Assembly (NCBI RefSeq): GCF_008039575.1
Contig: NZ_VDUY01000003.1
Span: forward strand, 310,001 to 374,000
Origin: Zeimonas arvi
GTDB taxonomy: Bacteria > Pseudomonadota > Gammaproteobacteria > Burkholderiales > Burkholderiaceae_E
DNA: 64,000 nucleotides
Reading direction: 5' to 3'
Below, one piece after another: positions 19,830-28,971 of the stretch. Under the pieces are notes generated by a model that saw nothing but the letters and a program-made list of their open reading frames with translations, had not been told where the DNA came from and made no database searches. Both the position numbers and the translations under genes were made by a program. Numbering within the stretch: the first letter of the stretch is position 1; each line of letters begins with the position of its first letter.

Positions 19830-19971
19830 GTGCCCGCTTTCCGCTAGAATCGCGCCGCTTCGCGATTTCGGAACGGATCCCTTCGGCATGGATCCTGCAA
19901 GAGCCGAGACGCCGGTCCGCTCCGTGCATTTCGCACGCGATCGGTGCGTGCAGCCACGGAGAGGGGCGCAA

Positions 19972-20904
19972 TTGTTCAATTTCGACATCCTGCTTCAGCA
20001 GATCCTGAACGGCCTGGTGCTGGGCAGCGTCTATGCGATGGTCGCCCTGGGCTACACGATGGTCTACGGCATCCTTCAGCTGATCAACTTCGCGCACGGC
20101 GAAGTGCTGATGATCGGCGCGATGGTCGCGGTCTGGCTGGTGCCCACCCTGCTTGCGGCGGGCGTGCCGGGGCCGCTGGTGCTGCTGATCGTGACCGTGG
20201 CCGCGATCCCCGTCTGCATGCTCCTGTCGATGTTCATCGAGCGGGTGGCCTACCGGCCGCTGCGCAATGCGCCGCGGCTGGCGCCGCTGATCACGGCGAT
20301 CGGCATGTCGATCGTGCTGCAGACGGTGGCCATGATCATCTGGAAGCCGAATCCGATCGTGTTTCCCGACCTGCTGCCCACCGACCCGGTGCCGATCTTC
20401 GGCGCCATCCTCGCGCCCAAGCAGATCCTGATCCTGGTCGTGGCCGCCACGATGATGACCGGGCTGGTGCTGCTGGTGAACCGCACGAAGCTCGGCCGGG
20501 CGATGCGCGCCACCGCCGAGAATCCGCGGATCGCGGGCCTGATGGGCGTGAACGCCAACCAGGTGATCGCCGCCACTTTCGCGATCGGCGCGGCGCTGGC
20601 CGCGGTGGCCGGCGTGCTGGTGGCGCTGAACTACAACATCGTCCACTTCTCGATGGGCTTCATCCCGGGGCTCAAGGCCTTCACCGCGGCAGTGCTGGGC
20701 GGCATCGGCAACATCGCCGGCGCGGTGGTGGGCGGCCTGCTGCTGGGCATCATCGAGAGCCTGGGCGCGGGCTACATCGGCGACCTGACCGGCGGCTTCC
20801 TGGGCAGCCACTACCAGGACATCTTCGCCTTCGCGGTGCTGATCCTGGTGCTGCTGTTCCGACCCTCCGGGATCATGGGCGAACGCGTCGCCGATCGGGC
20901 CTGA
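19972..20904 (+). CDS. livH: Branched-chain amino acid ABC permease LivH
   Basis: One of two inner-membrane channel subunits of a LivKHMGF-type importer. The 310-residue product shows the family start ILLQQILNGLVLGSVYAMVALGYTMVYGILQLINFAHGEV (residues 5-44 region) and the cytoplasmic loop with RATAENPRIAGLMGVN. I chose TTG at 19972 because CGGAGAGG sits 7-8 bases upstream and the length then equals the usual 308-310; an ATG at 19888 would add 28 residues that do not belong to the family. It leads livHMGF. No livK is adjacent, so the binding protein is encoded elsewhere. A heptamer repeat lies upstream. Confidence 0.9.
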   Translation: MFNFDILLQQILNGLVLGSVYAMVALGYTMVYGILQLINFAHGEVLMIGAMVAVWLVPTLLAAGVPGPLVLLIVTVAAIPVCMLLSMFIERVAYRPLRNAPRLAPLITAIGMSIVLQTVAMIIWKPNPIVFPDLLPTDPVPIFGAILAPKQILILVVAATMMTGLVLLVNRTKLGRAMRATAENPRIAGLMGVNANQVIAATFAIGAALAAVAGVLVALNYNIVHFSMGFIPGLKAFTAAVLGGIGNIAGAVVGGLLLGIIESLGAGYIGDLTGGFLGSHYQDIFAFAVLILVLLFRPSGIMGERVADRA

Positions 20905-20914
20905 GGGAGCGACG

Positions 20915-22042
20915 ATGATCACGCAATTCCTCCCGACCCTGGCCGGCAAGCCGCGCGCCGCCTTCGCGGCCACGATCGTCATCGCGCTCGTCCTGGCGGC
21001 GCTGCCCTTCGTGCTCGGCATGGGCGGCAACCGCTGGGTGCGGATGGCCGACTTCGCGCTGCTCTACGTGATGCTCGCGCTGGGCCTGAACATCGTGGTG
21101 GGCTACGCCGGCCTGCTCGACCTGGGCTACGTGGCCTTCTATGCGGTGGGCGCCTACATGTACGCGCTGCTCGCCTCGCCGCACCTGGCGATGAACTTCC
21201 CGTGGATCGCGGCCACCTTCCCCGACGGCCTGCACAGCTCGATCTGGTTGGTGGTGCCGCTGGGCGCGGCGCTCGCGGCGTTCTTCGGCATCCTGCTCGG
21301 CACGCCGGTGCTCAGGCTGCGCGGCGACTATCTGGCGATCGTCACGCTGGGCTTCGGCGAGATCATCCGCATCTTCATGAACAACCTGAACGCGCCGCTG
21401 AACTTCACCAACGGCCCGCAAGGCATCAGCAACATCGACCCGGTACGCATCGCCGGCGTCGACTTCTCGCGCAACCTCGAGATCGGCGAGCTCACGGTCC
21501 CCTCGGTCACGCTGTACTACTACCTGTTCCTGGTGCTGACGATCGGCGTGATCGTCGTGTCGATCCGCCTGCAGGATTCGCGCATCGGCCGCGCCTGGAT
21601 GGCGGTACGCGAGGACGAGATCGCCGCCAAGGCCATGGGCATCAACGTGCGCAACATGAAGCTGCTCGCCTTCGCGATGGGCGCCTCGTTCGGCGGCGTG
21701 TCCGGCGCGATGTTCGCCTCCTTCCAGGGCTTCGTCTCGCCCGAGAGCTTCATCCTGATGGAGTCGATCGTGATCGTGGCCATGGTGGTGCTCGGCGGCA
21801 TGGGCCACGTGCCCGGCGTGATCCTGGGCGCGATCCTGCTCTACGCCATTCCCGAGACGCTGCGCGAAGTGGCCAAGCCGGTCCAGATGGCGCTGTTCGG
21901 CACCGAAGTGATCCCGGCCGAGGCGCTGCGCATGCTGCTCTTCGGCCTGTCGCTGGTGCTGATCATGCTGTTCCGGCCCACCGGCATCTGGCCCGCGCCC
22001 AAGCACGGCATCCGGCCCAGCACGCAGAGGAGCCCGGCATGA
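20915..22042 (+). CDS. livM: Branched-chain amino acid ABC permease LivM
   Basis: The second channel subunit, 375 residues. It contains the conserved LNIVVGYAGLLDLGYVAFYAVGAY, the loop LRGDYLAIVTLGFGEIIRIF and VREDEIAAKAMGINVRNMKLLAFAMGA, all typical of LivM. GAGGGAG precedes the ATG, 10 bp after livH. Its stop overlaps the livG start (ATGA), so the two are probably translationally coupled. Substrate class (hydrophobic amino acids or small amides) is inferred from family. Confidence 0.93.
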   Translation: MITQFLPTLAGKPRAAFAATIVIALVLAALPFVLGMGGNRWVRMADFALLYVMLALGLNIVVGYAGLLDLGYVAFYAVGAYMYALLASPHLAMNFPWIAATFPDGLHSSIWLVVPLGAALAAFFGILLGTPVLRLRGDYLAIVTLGFGEIIRIFMNNLNAPLNFTNGPQGISNIDPVRIAGVDFSRNLEIGELTVPSVTLYYYLFLVLTIGVIVVSIRLQDSRIGRAWMAVREDEIAAKAMGINVRNMKLLAFAMGASFGGVSGAMFASFQGFVSPESFILMESIVIVAMVVLGGMGHVPGVILGAILLYAIPETLREVAKPVQMALFGTEVIPAEALRMLLFGLSLVLIMLFRPTGIWPAPKHGIRPSTQRSPA

Positions 22043-22812
22043 GCGAGCTGCTGCTCTCGGTCAAGGGCGTCAACAAGCGCTTCGGCGGCCTGCAGGCGCT
22101 GTCCGACGTCGGGCTCGAGATCCGGCGCGGCCAGATCTACGGGCTGATCGGGCCCAACGGTGCCGGCAAGACCACTTTCTTCAACGTGATCACCGGGCTC
22201 TACACGCCAGACTCGGGCAGCTTCGAGCTCGAGGGCGAGGCCTACGAGCCCACAGCGGTCCACAGGGTCGCGCAGGCCGGCATCGCCCGCACCTTCCAGA
22301 ACATCCGTCTGTTCGGCGAGATGACCGCGATCGAGAACGTCATGGTGGGGCGCCATGTTCGCACCAAGGCCGGCGTGGTCGGCGCGATCTTCCGCACCGG
22401 CGGCCAGCGCACCGAGGAAGAGGCCATCCGCAAGCGCGCCATGGAGCTGCTCGACTACGTGGGGATCGCCCGGTATGCGGACTACCAGGCGCGCACGCTG
22501 TCCTACGGCGACCAGCGCCGGCTGGAGATCGCCCGCGCGCTGGCCACCGAGCCGCGGCTGCTCGCGCTCGACGAGCCGGCCGCCGGCATGAACGCCACCG
22601 AGAAGCTCACGCTGCGCGACCTGCTCGAGAGCATCAGCGGCGACGGCGTGACCATCCTGCTGATCGAGCACGACGTGAAGCTCGTGATGGGGCTGTGCGA
22701 CCGCGTGACCGTGCTCGACTACGGCAAGGTGATCGCCGAGGGGGTGCCGGCCGAGGTGCAGCGCAATCCCGCCGTCATCGAGGCCTATCTCGGCGCGGCC
22801 GCCGCGCACTGA
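22039..22812 (+). CDS. livG: Branched-chain amino acid ABC ATPase LivG
   Basis: A 257-residue ATPase subunit. Walker A is GPNGAGKTT at about residue 38, the signature is LSYGDQRRLEIARAL, Walker B is LLALDEP and the switch His lies in LLIEHDVKLVMGLC. GMNATEKLTLRDLL is typical of LivG. The start overlaps the livM stop by 4 bases. With livF it would form the heterodimeric motor of the importer. Confidence 0.93.
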   Translation: MSELLLSVKGVNKRFGGLQALSDVGLEIRRGQIYGLIGPNGAGKTTFFNVITGLYTPDSGSFELEGEAYEPTAVHRVAQAGIARTFQNIRLFGEMTAIENVMVGRHVRTKAGVVGAIFRTGGQRTEEEAIRKRAMELLDYVGIARYADYQARTLSYGDQRRLEIARALATEPRLLALDEPAAGMNATEKLTLRDLLESISGDGVTILLIEHDVKLVMGLCDRVTVLDYGKVIAEGVPAEVQRNPAVIEAYLGAAAAH

Positions 22813-22841
22813 CCGCGCCTCGAAACAGGAAGAGAACGGCC

Positions 22842-23570
22842 ATGTCCGACACGGTACTCAGCATCCAGGGCCTGCGGGTCGCCTACGGCGGCATCCAGGC
22901 GGTCAAGGGCGTCGACCTCGACGTGCGCGAAGGCGAGCTGGTGGCGCTGATCGGCGCCAACGGCGCGGGCAAGACCAGCACGCTGAAGGCGGTCACCGGC
23001 ACCCTGCCCTGGGCGGGCGGCGACGTGCAGTATCGCGGCAAGTCGATCCGTGGCCTGGGCTCCTACGCCCTGGTCGCGCAGGGGCTGGCCATGGTGCCCG
23101 AAGGCCGCGGCGTGTTCGCGCGGATGACCATCACCGAGAACCTGCAGATGGGCGCGTACACGCGCCGCGACGCCGGCGGCGTGCGCGCCGACATCGAGCG
23201 GATGTTCGAGACCTTCCCGCGGCTCAAGGAACGCGCCGACCAGCTTGCCGGGACGATGTCCGGCGGCGAGCAGCAGATGCTGGCCATGGCCCGCGCCCTG
23301 ATGAGCCGGCCCTCGCTGCTGCTGCTCGACGAGCCCTCGATGGGCCTGTCGCCGATCATGGTCGAGAAGATCTTCGAGGTGGTGCGAGAGGTCTCGGCCC
23401 AGGGCACCACGATCCTGCTGGTCGAGCAGAACGCGCGCCTGGCGCTGGAATGCGCGACCCGCGGCTACGTGATGGACTCGGGCCTGGTCACGATGACCGG
23501 GCCGGCGAAGCAGATGCTCGACGACCCGCGGGTGCGGGCCGCCTACCTGGGCGAGGAAACGCCGGGCTGA
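22842..23570 (+). CDS. livF: Branched-chain amino acid ABC ATPase LivF
   Basis: A 242-residue ATPase partner of LivG. Walker A is GANGAGKTS, the signature is MSGGEQQMLAMARAL, Walker B is LLLLDEP followed by SMGLSPIMVEKIFEV, diagnostic of LivF, and the switch region is ILLVEQNARLAL. The ATG at 22842 follows AGGAAGAG by a suitable distance. Last gene of livHMGF. Its 3' end overlaps the convergent HlyD-like gene by 28 bp. Confidence 0.93.
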   Translation: MSDTVLSIQGLRVAYGGIQAVKGVDLDVREGELVALIGANGAGKTSTLKAVTGTLPWAGGDVQYRGKSIRGLGSYALVAQGLAMVPEGRGVFARMTITENLQMGAYTRRDAGGVRADIERMFETFPRLKERADQLAGTMSGGEQQMLAMARALMSRPSLLLLDEPSMGLSPIMVEKIFEVVREVSAQGTTILLVEQNARLALECATRGYVMDSGLVTMTGPAKQMLDDPRVRAAYLGEETPG

Positions 23571-24742
23571 ACGCGCGCGCCGTCGCCCAGGTCGTTGGCC
23601 GGATAGCGGACCACGCTCTCGCCCTCGGCGAGCCCCTCCAGCACCTGCGCCTGCAGCGCGTTGCGCTGACCGAGCGCGATCTCGCGGCGTCGCGCCCGCC
23701 CGTCCTCGACGACGAAGGCGCACCAGCCCTCGCCGCAGCGGAACACCCCGCTGGCCGGCACGCGCAGGACGTCCCCGGCATGCCACAGCACGACGCTCGC
23801 CTCGATGCGATAGCCATCGCCCAGCGGCCCGGGCGCTTCGAGCAGGTCCGCGATCACCCTGGTGCGCTTCTCCTCGATGCCGAGCGCCGACACCTTGGTG
23901 AACGCGAAGGGCTCGACCAGCCGCACGCTCGCGCCGAGCGGCGCCGCCCCCGCTCCGCCCTCCACGCGCACGGGCATGCCGGGCCGCACCCGCACCGCGT
24001 CGGTCGACAGCATCTCGATCACCGCTTCGAGCCGCGACAGGTCGGCGATCGTCATGAGCGGCGTGCCGGCAGCCACGACCCGCTCGCTCGGGTCCACGAT
24101 CCGCAGCACGCGGCCCGCAACCGGCGCGCGCACCGGCACCAGCGCCGCCGGGCCGCCGACCGCGCCATTCGGCGCCGGGGGGCCGATCAGCGCGGCGCGC
24201 GCCACGCGGACTTCGGCCGCCGCCGACCGCGCGCGATGGCGCGCCGCCTCGGCGTCGTTGATCGCGATCGTCTCCGAGATCCGCGCCTGCTCGGCAGCCT
24301 GCGGCGACACGAAGCCGTCGGCGACCAGCTTCTCGATGCGTGTGCGCTCGCGCCGCGCCTGCGCGAGGCTGGCCTCGGCATGGCGCGCGCGCTCCTCGGC
24401 CTCGCGCTGCAGCGCCTCGGCCGCCGCGACGCGTGCAGTCCACTCGTCGCGCTCGCGCGGACCGAGCGGCAGCGGCGCGATCAGCGCCAGCACCTGGTTC
24501 TCGTCGAAGCGATCGCCGTCGTGCACCTCGATGCGCATCAGGCGGCCGGCGACCGGCGCAGCGATCGTGAACCGGTCGTGGCTGCGCATCTCGCCGCGCT
24601 CGTCGATCGTGACCTCCATCGGGCCGCGATCGACGCGCGCCGTCTCGACCGCGATGGGCACGGGACGGAACACCCAGCCCAGCCACGCGAGTGCGCCGAG
24701 CATGCCTGCCGCGTACAGGATGCGCCGCAACGGGATCTTCAT
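23543..24742 (-). CDS. HlyD-like periplasmic adaptor of an ABC efflux system
   Basis: A 399-residue membrane-fusion protein. One N-terminal anchor (about residues 9-26) precedes a split barrel-sandwich domain (IDERGEMRSHDRFTIAAPVAGRLMRI), a coiled-coil hairpin (about 95-190, Ala/Arg/Glu-rich) and the returning VPVRAPVAGRVLRIVDPSERVV, then a beta-barrel domain. The pattern is that of MacA/HlyD adaptors. It starts 8 bp after the FtsX-type permease, so the order ATPase-permease-adaptor forms an operon. No TolC-like channel is encoded here. The cargo is unknown. Confidence 0.88.
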   Translation of the reverse strand: MKIPLRRILYAAGMLGALAWLGWVFRPVPIAVETARVDRGPMEVTIDERGEMRSHDRFTIAAPVAGRLMRIEVHDGDRFDENQVLALIAPLPLGPRERDEWTARVAAAEALQREAEERARHAEASLAQARRERTRIEKLVADGFVSPQAAEQARISETIAINDAEAARHRARSAAAEVRVARAALIGPPAPNGAVGGPAALVPVRAPVAGRVLRIVDPSERVVAAGTPLMTIADLSRLEAVIEMLSTDAVRVRPGMPVRVEGGAGAAPLGASVRLVEPFAFTKVSALGIEEKRTRVIADLLEAPGPLGDGYRIEASVVLWHAGDVLRVPASGVFRCGEGWCAFVVEDGRARRREIALGQRNALQAQVLEGLAEGESVVRYPANDLGDGARVQPGVSSPR

Positions 24743-24750
24743 CGCTTCGC

Positions 24751-27141
24751 TCACTCTCTCGTCTTCAGCACCGCGATCAGGTCGAGACGGCGAATCCGCC
24801 GCGCCACAAGTATCCCCGAGAACACCGCCGCGGCGATCGCGGTCAGCGACGCCCAGGCGTAGGTCTCGCCGGAGATCACCAGGGGCAGGCGGAACATCTC
24901 GCGATCGAAGACCGGCACCAGCGCCGCCGCCAGGCCATGGCCGATGGCCAGCCCGAGCGGGATCGCCGCGGCGACCAGCAGCGCCTGCTCGCCGAGCAGG
25001 ATGGCGACGACCTCGCGCTCGCGAAAGCCCAGCACGCGAAGGCTGGCCAGCTCGTTGCCGCGCTCCGACAACGCGATCCGCGCGCTGTTGTAGACCATGC
25101 CCGCCACGATGATGCCGGCGAAGGCGACGATGATCCGGCTGAAGATCCGGAAGGCGCGATCGAGCGAGTCCTGCACGGTGCGACGCAGCGTGTCCTTGAC
25201 CGCCACCGCCGCCACCGGCGGCAGCCGCTTGAGCGCCGCATAGAGCTGCCCCGCCTGAGCCGGATCGACATCGAGGTCGACCCCCGACAGCGGGCGGTCC
25301 TCGCGCAGCAATCGCGACAGCGTCGTCCGGTCCATGTAGACCGACAGCCCCAGGTACTCGTCGACGATCGCGGCCACCGGCACCTCGCGCACCGGCCTCG
25401 CCCCTTCCAGCACCTCGAGTTCGACCCGGTCGCCGGGCACGACGTCCAGGATCTCGGCGAGCTTTCGCGAGAGCGCCAGGCCCTCCGGCGGCAAGGCCAT
25501 CGGACGCAGTTCGCGGTCGACGAGCCGGCGCAACTCGGCGTTCGCGTCCAGCCCGAGCACCTGCACCTTCTTCGCGCGATGCCCGCTGCGAAGCCAGACC
25601 GGCACCGCGCGAAAGCCCTCGGCCCGCACGACGCCCGGCAGGCGCGCGATCTCGTCGCGCGCAGCCTCCTCGCGCGGCTCGTGGAACATCACGCTGACGT
25701 CGCCACGCTGCACCACGTCGAGCTGCACGCGCAGCAGGTACGCGGCGGAATCGAGGCCGAAACGCCCCACGACCATGATTCCGACGGCCAGCGCGATCCC
25801 CACGATCGAGAGCAAGGCCTTCCAGGGGTGGCGCGCGAGGTTCCTGAGGATCATCCGCGCCGCGGGCGACAGCCACCGGCCGGCCCCGCTGCGCTCGACG
25901 AAGCCCTCGCGGAAGGCGGCCGGCGGCTCGGGGCGCATGGCCTCGGCCGGCGGCAGCCGCTGCGCACGACGCACCGCGTCGAGCGCGCCCACGCTGGCCG
26001 CTGCCAGCCCGATCAGCATGGCGGTCGCCAGGACCGGCGGATGGACCGCGAAGGCCAGGCGCGGAAAGTGGAAGTAGTCGGCATACATGCCGACGTTCAG
26101 GTGCCCCAGGTAGAGGCCGAGCGCGATGCCGGCCGCGGTGCCCGCGCCCACGGCGAAGACCGCGAAGCCCAGGTAGAGCAGCCCGACGGTCAGGTCGCGG
26201 TAGCCGAAGGCCTTCAGCAAGCCGAGCTGCGCGCGCTGCATGCTGACCAGCCGCGCCAGCACCACGTACAGCAGGAAGGCGGCCACGCCGAGGAAGAGGC
26301 CCGGGATCCAGGTCGAAGTGATCTCGATCTCGCCGAACTCGTCGGTCAGGATCCGGTGCGAGAGCTGGTCGCGCCGCGCGTAGGCGCTCAGGCCGCCGTA
26401 GGGCGCGAGCGCGCGGTCGAGCCGGTCGACGACCTCCTGCTCGATGGCGCTGGCCGCGAGCGACAGCGACACGTCGTTGAAGGCGCCGTCCATCTGGAAC
26501 GCCGGGCCCAGCGCCTCGCGGCTCATCCACAGCACGCCGAAACGCCGATTGTCGGGGAACAGCGCACCGGGGCCGACCTCGTAGACGTACTCGGGCGAGA
26601 GCGCGAGCCCGACGACGACCAGCCGCGTCCAGCGGCCGTTGAGCACCGCGCCGATCGAATCGCCGATCCGCAGTCCGTTCGCCCTGGCGAAGGTCTCGCT
26701 GGCGATCACTTCGTCGCGGCGGCCGGGTTCGACCCAGCGCCCGGCGCGCAGGGCAAGGTCGTTGAGCATCGGCGCCCGCCGCTCGGGGATCGACACCAGG
26801 CGGCCGGTGGCCGGCTCCGCCAGCCCGGGCACGTCGAGCGTGACGTCGGCCACCACCCGGGTGCGCACCTCGGCCACGCCGGGAATCGCGCGGATGCGCG
26901 CGACCAGGCCCTCGGGCGCGCGCTTCAGCTGCGCGAACACATCGGCGAAGCGATACGCGCGGTAGTAGTCGGACTGGGCGACGAGCAGCGAGTGATAGGT
27001 GCCGCGCATGCCCACGTAGGCGCCGATGCCGCAGGCCACGACCAGCGCTGCGGCCAGCACCTGGCCGCGCAGGTGCCACAGCTCGCGCAGCACGATGCGC
27101 ACCAGCGGGCTCGGGGTCAGGTTCCGGCCGGCCTCCTGCAT
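24751..27141 (-). CDS. ABC permease with two FtsX domains
   Basis: A 796-residue MacB/FtsX-superfamily permease. An N-terminal helix (about 26-42) is followed by a periplasmic domain, a block of three helices (about 275-390), a further helix near 440-460 with a second periplasmic domain (about 465-680) and a last three-helix block (from about 680). Both blocks carry the FtsX pattern (VSMQRAQLGLLKAFGYRDL and LSERGNELASLRVLGFREREV). Large double-FtsX permeases act in export or extraction of lipids, peptides or drugs rather than import. It lies between its ATPase (7 bp upstream) and adaptor (8 bp downstream). Substrate is unknown. Confidence 0.88.
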   Translation of the reverse strand: MQEAGRNLTPSPLVRIVLRELWHLRGQVLAAALVVACGIGAYVGMRGTYHSLLVAQSDYYRAYRFADVFAQLKRAPEGLVARIRAIPGVAEVRTRVVADVTLDVPGLAEPATGRLVSIPERRAPMLNDLALRAGRWVEPGRRDEVIASETFARANGLRIGDSIGAVLNGRWTRLVVVGLALSPEYVYEVGPGALFPDNRRFGVLWMSREALGPAFQMDGAFNDVSLSLAASAIEQEVVDRLDRALAPYGGLSAYARRDQLSHRILTDEFGEIEITSTWIPGLFLGVAAFLLYVVLARLVSMQRAQLGLLKAFGYRDLTVGLLYLGFAVFAVGAGTAAGIALGLYLGHLNVGMYADYFHFPRLAFAVHPPVLATAMLIGLAAASVGALDAVRRAQRLPPAEAMRPEPPAAFREGFVERSGAGRWLSPAARMILRNLARHPWKALLSIVGIALAVGIMVVGRFGLDSAAYLLRVQLDVVQRGDVSVMFHEPREEAARDEIARLPGVVRAEGFRAVPVWLRSGHRAKKVQVLGLDANAELRRLVDRELRPMALPPEGLALSRKLAEILDVVPGDRVELEVLEGARPVREVPVAAIVDEYLGLSVYMDRTTLSRLLREDRPLSGVDLDVDPAQAGQLYAALKRLPPVAAVAVKDTLRRTVQDSLDRAFRIFSRIIVAFAGIIVAGMVYNSARIALSERGNELASLRVLGFREREVVAILLGEQALLVAAAIPLGLAIGHGLAAALVPVFDREMFRLPLVISGETYAWASLTAIAAAVFSGILVARRIRRLDLIAVLKTRE

Positions 27142-27148
27142 CGTCCGC

Positions 27149-27856
27149 TCACCACGAGATCTCGGCCGGCGAGGCGCGCCGGTCGTTGCGCGTGACCTCC
27201 ACGATCCGCCCGCTGCTGATCCGGATCACCCGATCGGCCATCGCCGCGATCGCCGCGTTGTGCGTGATCACCACGGTGATCGTGCCGAGCTCGCGGTTCA
27301 CGCGCGCGAGCACTTCGAGCACCAGCCTGCCGGTGGGGTAGTCGAGCGCGCCGGTCGGCTCGTCGCACAGCAGCACGTCGGGGCGCTTGGCAACCGCACG
27401 GGCGATCGCGACCCGCTGCTGCTCGCCACCGGACAGCTGCGCCGGAAAATGATGGCGCCGCTCCGACAGCCCAACGAGGTCGAGCGCCTTGCCCGGGTCC
27501 ATCGGGTCGGCCGCGATCTGCGTGACCAGCGCCACGTTCTCCAGGGCGGTCAGGCTCGGGATCAGGTTGTAGAACTGGAAGACGAAGCCGACGTGCTCGC
27601 GCCGGAACTCGGTCAGCTGCCCATCGCTGGCCGCGGCGAGATCGTGGTCGCGATAGCAGACCTCGCCGCTGCTCGGACGGTCGAGCCCGCCCAGGATGTT
27701 CAGCAGCGTGGACTTGCCGCTGCCCGACGCGCCGAGAAGCACGACGAATTCGCCGGCGTACAGGTCCAGGTCCACGTCGCGCAGCGCGTGCACCTCGACC
27801 TCGCCCATCCGGTAGACCTTGCAGACGCCCCGAGCATGGAAGAGCGCCTCCTCCAC
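27149..27856 (-). CDS. ABC ATPase, MacB/LolD type
   Basis: A 235-residue ATPase with Walker [14 protein letters not shown]-loop [18 protein letters not shown], signature [15 protein letters not shown] and Walker [12 protein letters not shown], which together define the MacB/LolD/FtsE subfamily. It works with the double-FtsX permease and HlyD-like adaptor that follow. The start is GTG at 27856, one base after the end of the reductase gene, with GGCTGATGTGG but no strong ribosome site; coupling to the upstream gene is likely. Confidence 0.9.
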   Translation of the reverse strand: MEEALFHARGVCKVYRMGEVEVHALRDVDLDLYAGEFVVLLGASGSGKSTLLNILGGLDRPSSGEVCYRDHDLAAASDGQLTEFRREHVGFVFQFYNLIPSLTALENVALVTQIAADPMDPGKALDLVGLSERRHHFPAQLSGGEQQRVAIARAVAKRPDVLLCDEPTGALDYPTGRLVLEVLARVNRELGTITVVITHNAAIAAMADRVIRISSGRIVEVTRNDRRASPAEISW

Positions 27857-27857
27857 A

Positions 27858-28901
27858 TCAGCCGACCTTCGCCAGGTCGGCTTCGCTGGTGAACGAATCG
27901 GCGTAGAACTCGTCCTCGGGCAGCGCGCACTGCGCGACGAAGTCGCGCCGCGCCGAGTCGATCACCACCGGCGCACCGCAGGCGTAGACCTGGTGGCCAG
28001 ATAGATCGGGAAAGTCTTCGATGACCGCGCGGTGCACGAAGCCGCTTCGGCCCTGCCAGCGGTCCTCGGGCAGCGCATCGGACACCACCGGCACGTAGCG
28101 GAAGTCCGGCATGTCGGCCGCCCACTGCTCGCACAGCGCGTTCATGTAGAGGTCCTGCGGGCGCCGGCCGCCCCAGTAGAGCGTCATCGGCCGCCGGATG
28201 TTCTTGTGCCGCGCATGCTCGATCACTGCCTTGATCGGCGCGAAACCGGTGCCGCTGGCGAGCAGCACGATCGGCTTGTCGCTGTCCTCGCGCAGGAAGA
28301 AGGTGCCCAAGGGGCCCTCGAAGCGCAGGATGTCGCGTTCCTTCACCACCGGCCGCGCCGTGCCGAACAGCGCGTCGGTGAACCTGCCGCCCGGCATGTG
28401 CCGGATGTGCAGCTCGAGCTGCTCGGCCAGGTGCGGGGCGGTGGCCATCGAATAGCTGCGGCGCGAGCCGTCGCGCAGGATCAGCTCGACGTACTGGCCG
28501 GCCAGGTACTGCAGCCGCTCGTTGGCCGGGAGCTGCAGCTTCACCACCGCCACGTCGGGCGCGGCGCGCTCGATCGAGGCGATCCGGCAGGGCATCTTGC
28601 GCACCGGGATGTCGCCGGCGGCGGCCACCACCCGGCTCTCGATCGTGATGTCGCCCTGCGGCGTCGAGCAGCACATCAGCGCGTAGCCCGCCACCGCCTC
28701 GGAAGGCTTCAGCGCCTTGTCGGAGTGGAGGCCCATCTCGACCGTGCCTTCCAGCACCCTGGCCTTGCAGGAGCCGCAGGCGCCGTTCTTGCAGCCGTAA
28801 GGCAGCACGACGGCCTGGCGCAGCGCGGCGTCGAGGACGAACTCGTCGTCTTCCACGGTGAACTGGCGGCCACTGGGCTGGACGGTGACGGTGACGGTCA
28901 T
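27858..28901 (-). CDS. Ferredoxin-domain NAD(P)H oxidoreductase (annotated in relatives as CDP-6-deoxy-glucoseen reductase)
   Basis: A 347-residue electron transfer protein. The N-terminal plant-type [2Fe-2S] domain has [13 protein letters not shown] with the fourth Cys in LMCCSTP; a flavin-binding barrel follows (RSYSMATAP at about residue 148) and an NAD-binding domain with [17 protein letters not shown]. This layout equals phenol hydroxylase or toluene dioxygenase reductases and the proteins called CDP-6-deoxy-delta-3,4-glucoseen reductase in Burkholderiales. No sugar nucleotide genes are nearby, so that name is doubtful. It abuts the ABC efflux operon with a 1-bp gap and diverges from an SDR gene. 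Confidence 0.85.
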   Translation of the reverse strand: MTVTVTVQPSGRQFTVEDDEFVLDAALRQAVVLPYGCKNGACGSCKARVLEGTVEMGLHSDKALKPSEAVAGYALMCCSTPQGDITIESRVVAAAGDIPVRKMPCRIASIERAAPDVAVVKLQLPANERLQYLAGQYVELILRDGSRRSYSMATAPHLAEQLELHIRHMPGGRFTDALFGTARPVVKERDILRFEGPLGTFFLREDSDKPIVLLASGTGFAPIKAVIEHARHKNIRRPMTLYWGGRRPQDLYMNALCEQWAADMPDFRYVPVVSDALPEDRWQGRSGFVHRAVIEDFPDLSGHQVYACGAPVVIDSARRDFVAQCALPEDEFYADSFTSEADLAKVG

Positions 28902-28971
28902 GGCGAGTCGGGGGTCGAGAGGTCGAGTCGGACAAAGCGGCTATTATCGCCCGCGACAACAAAGCCCGCCG

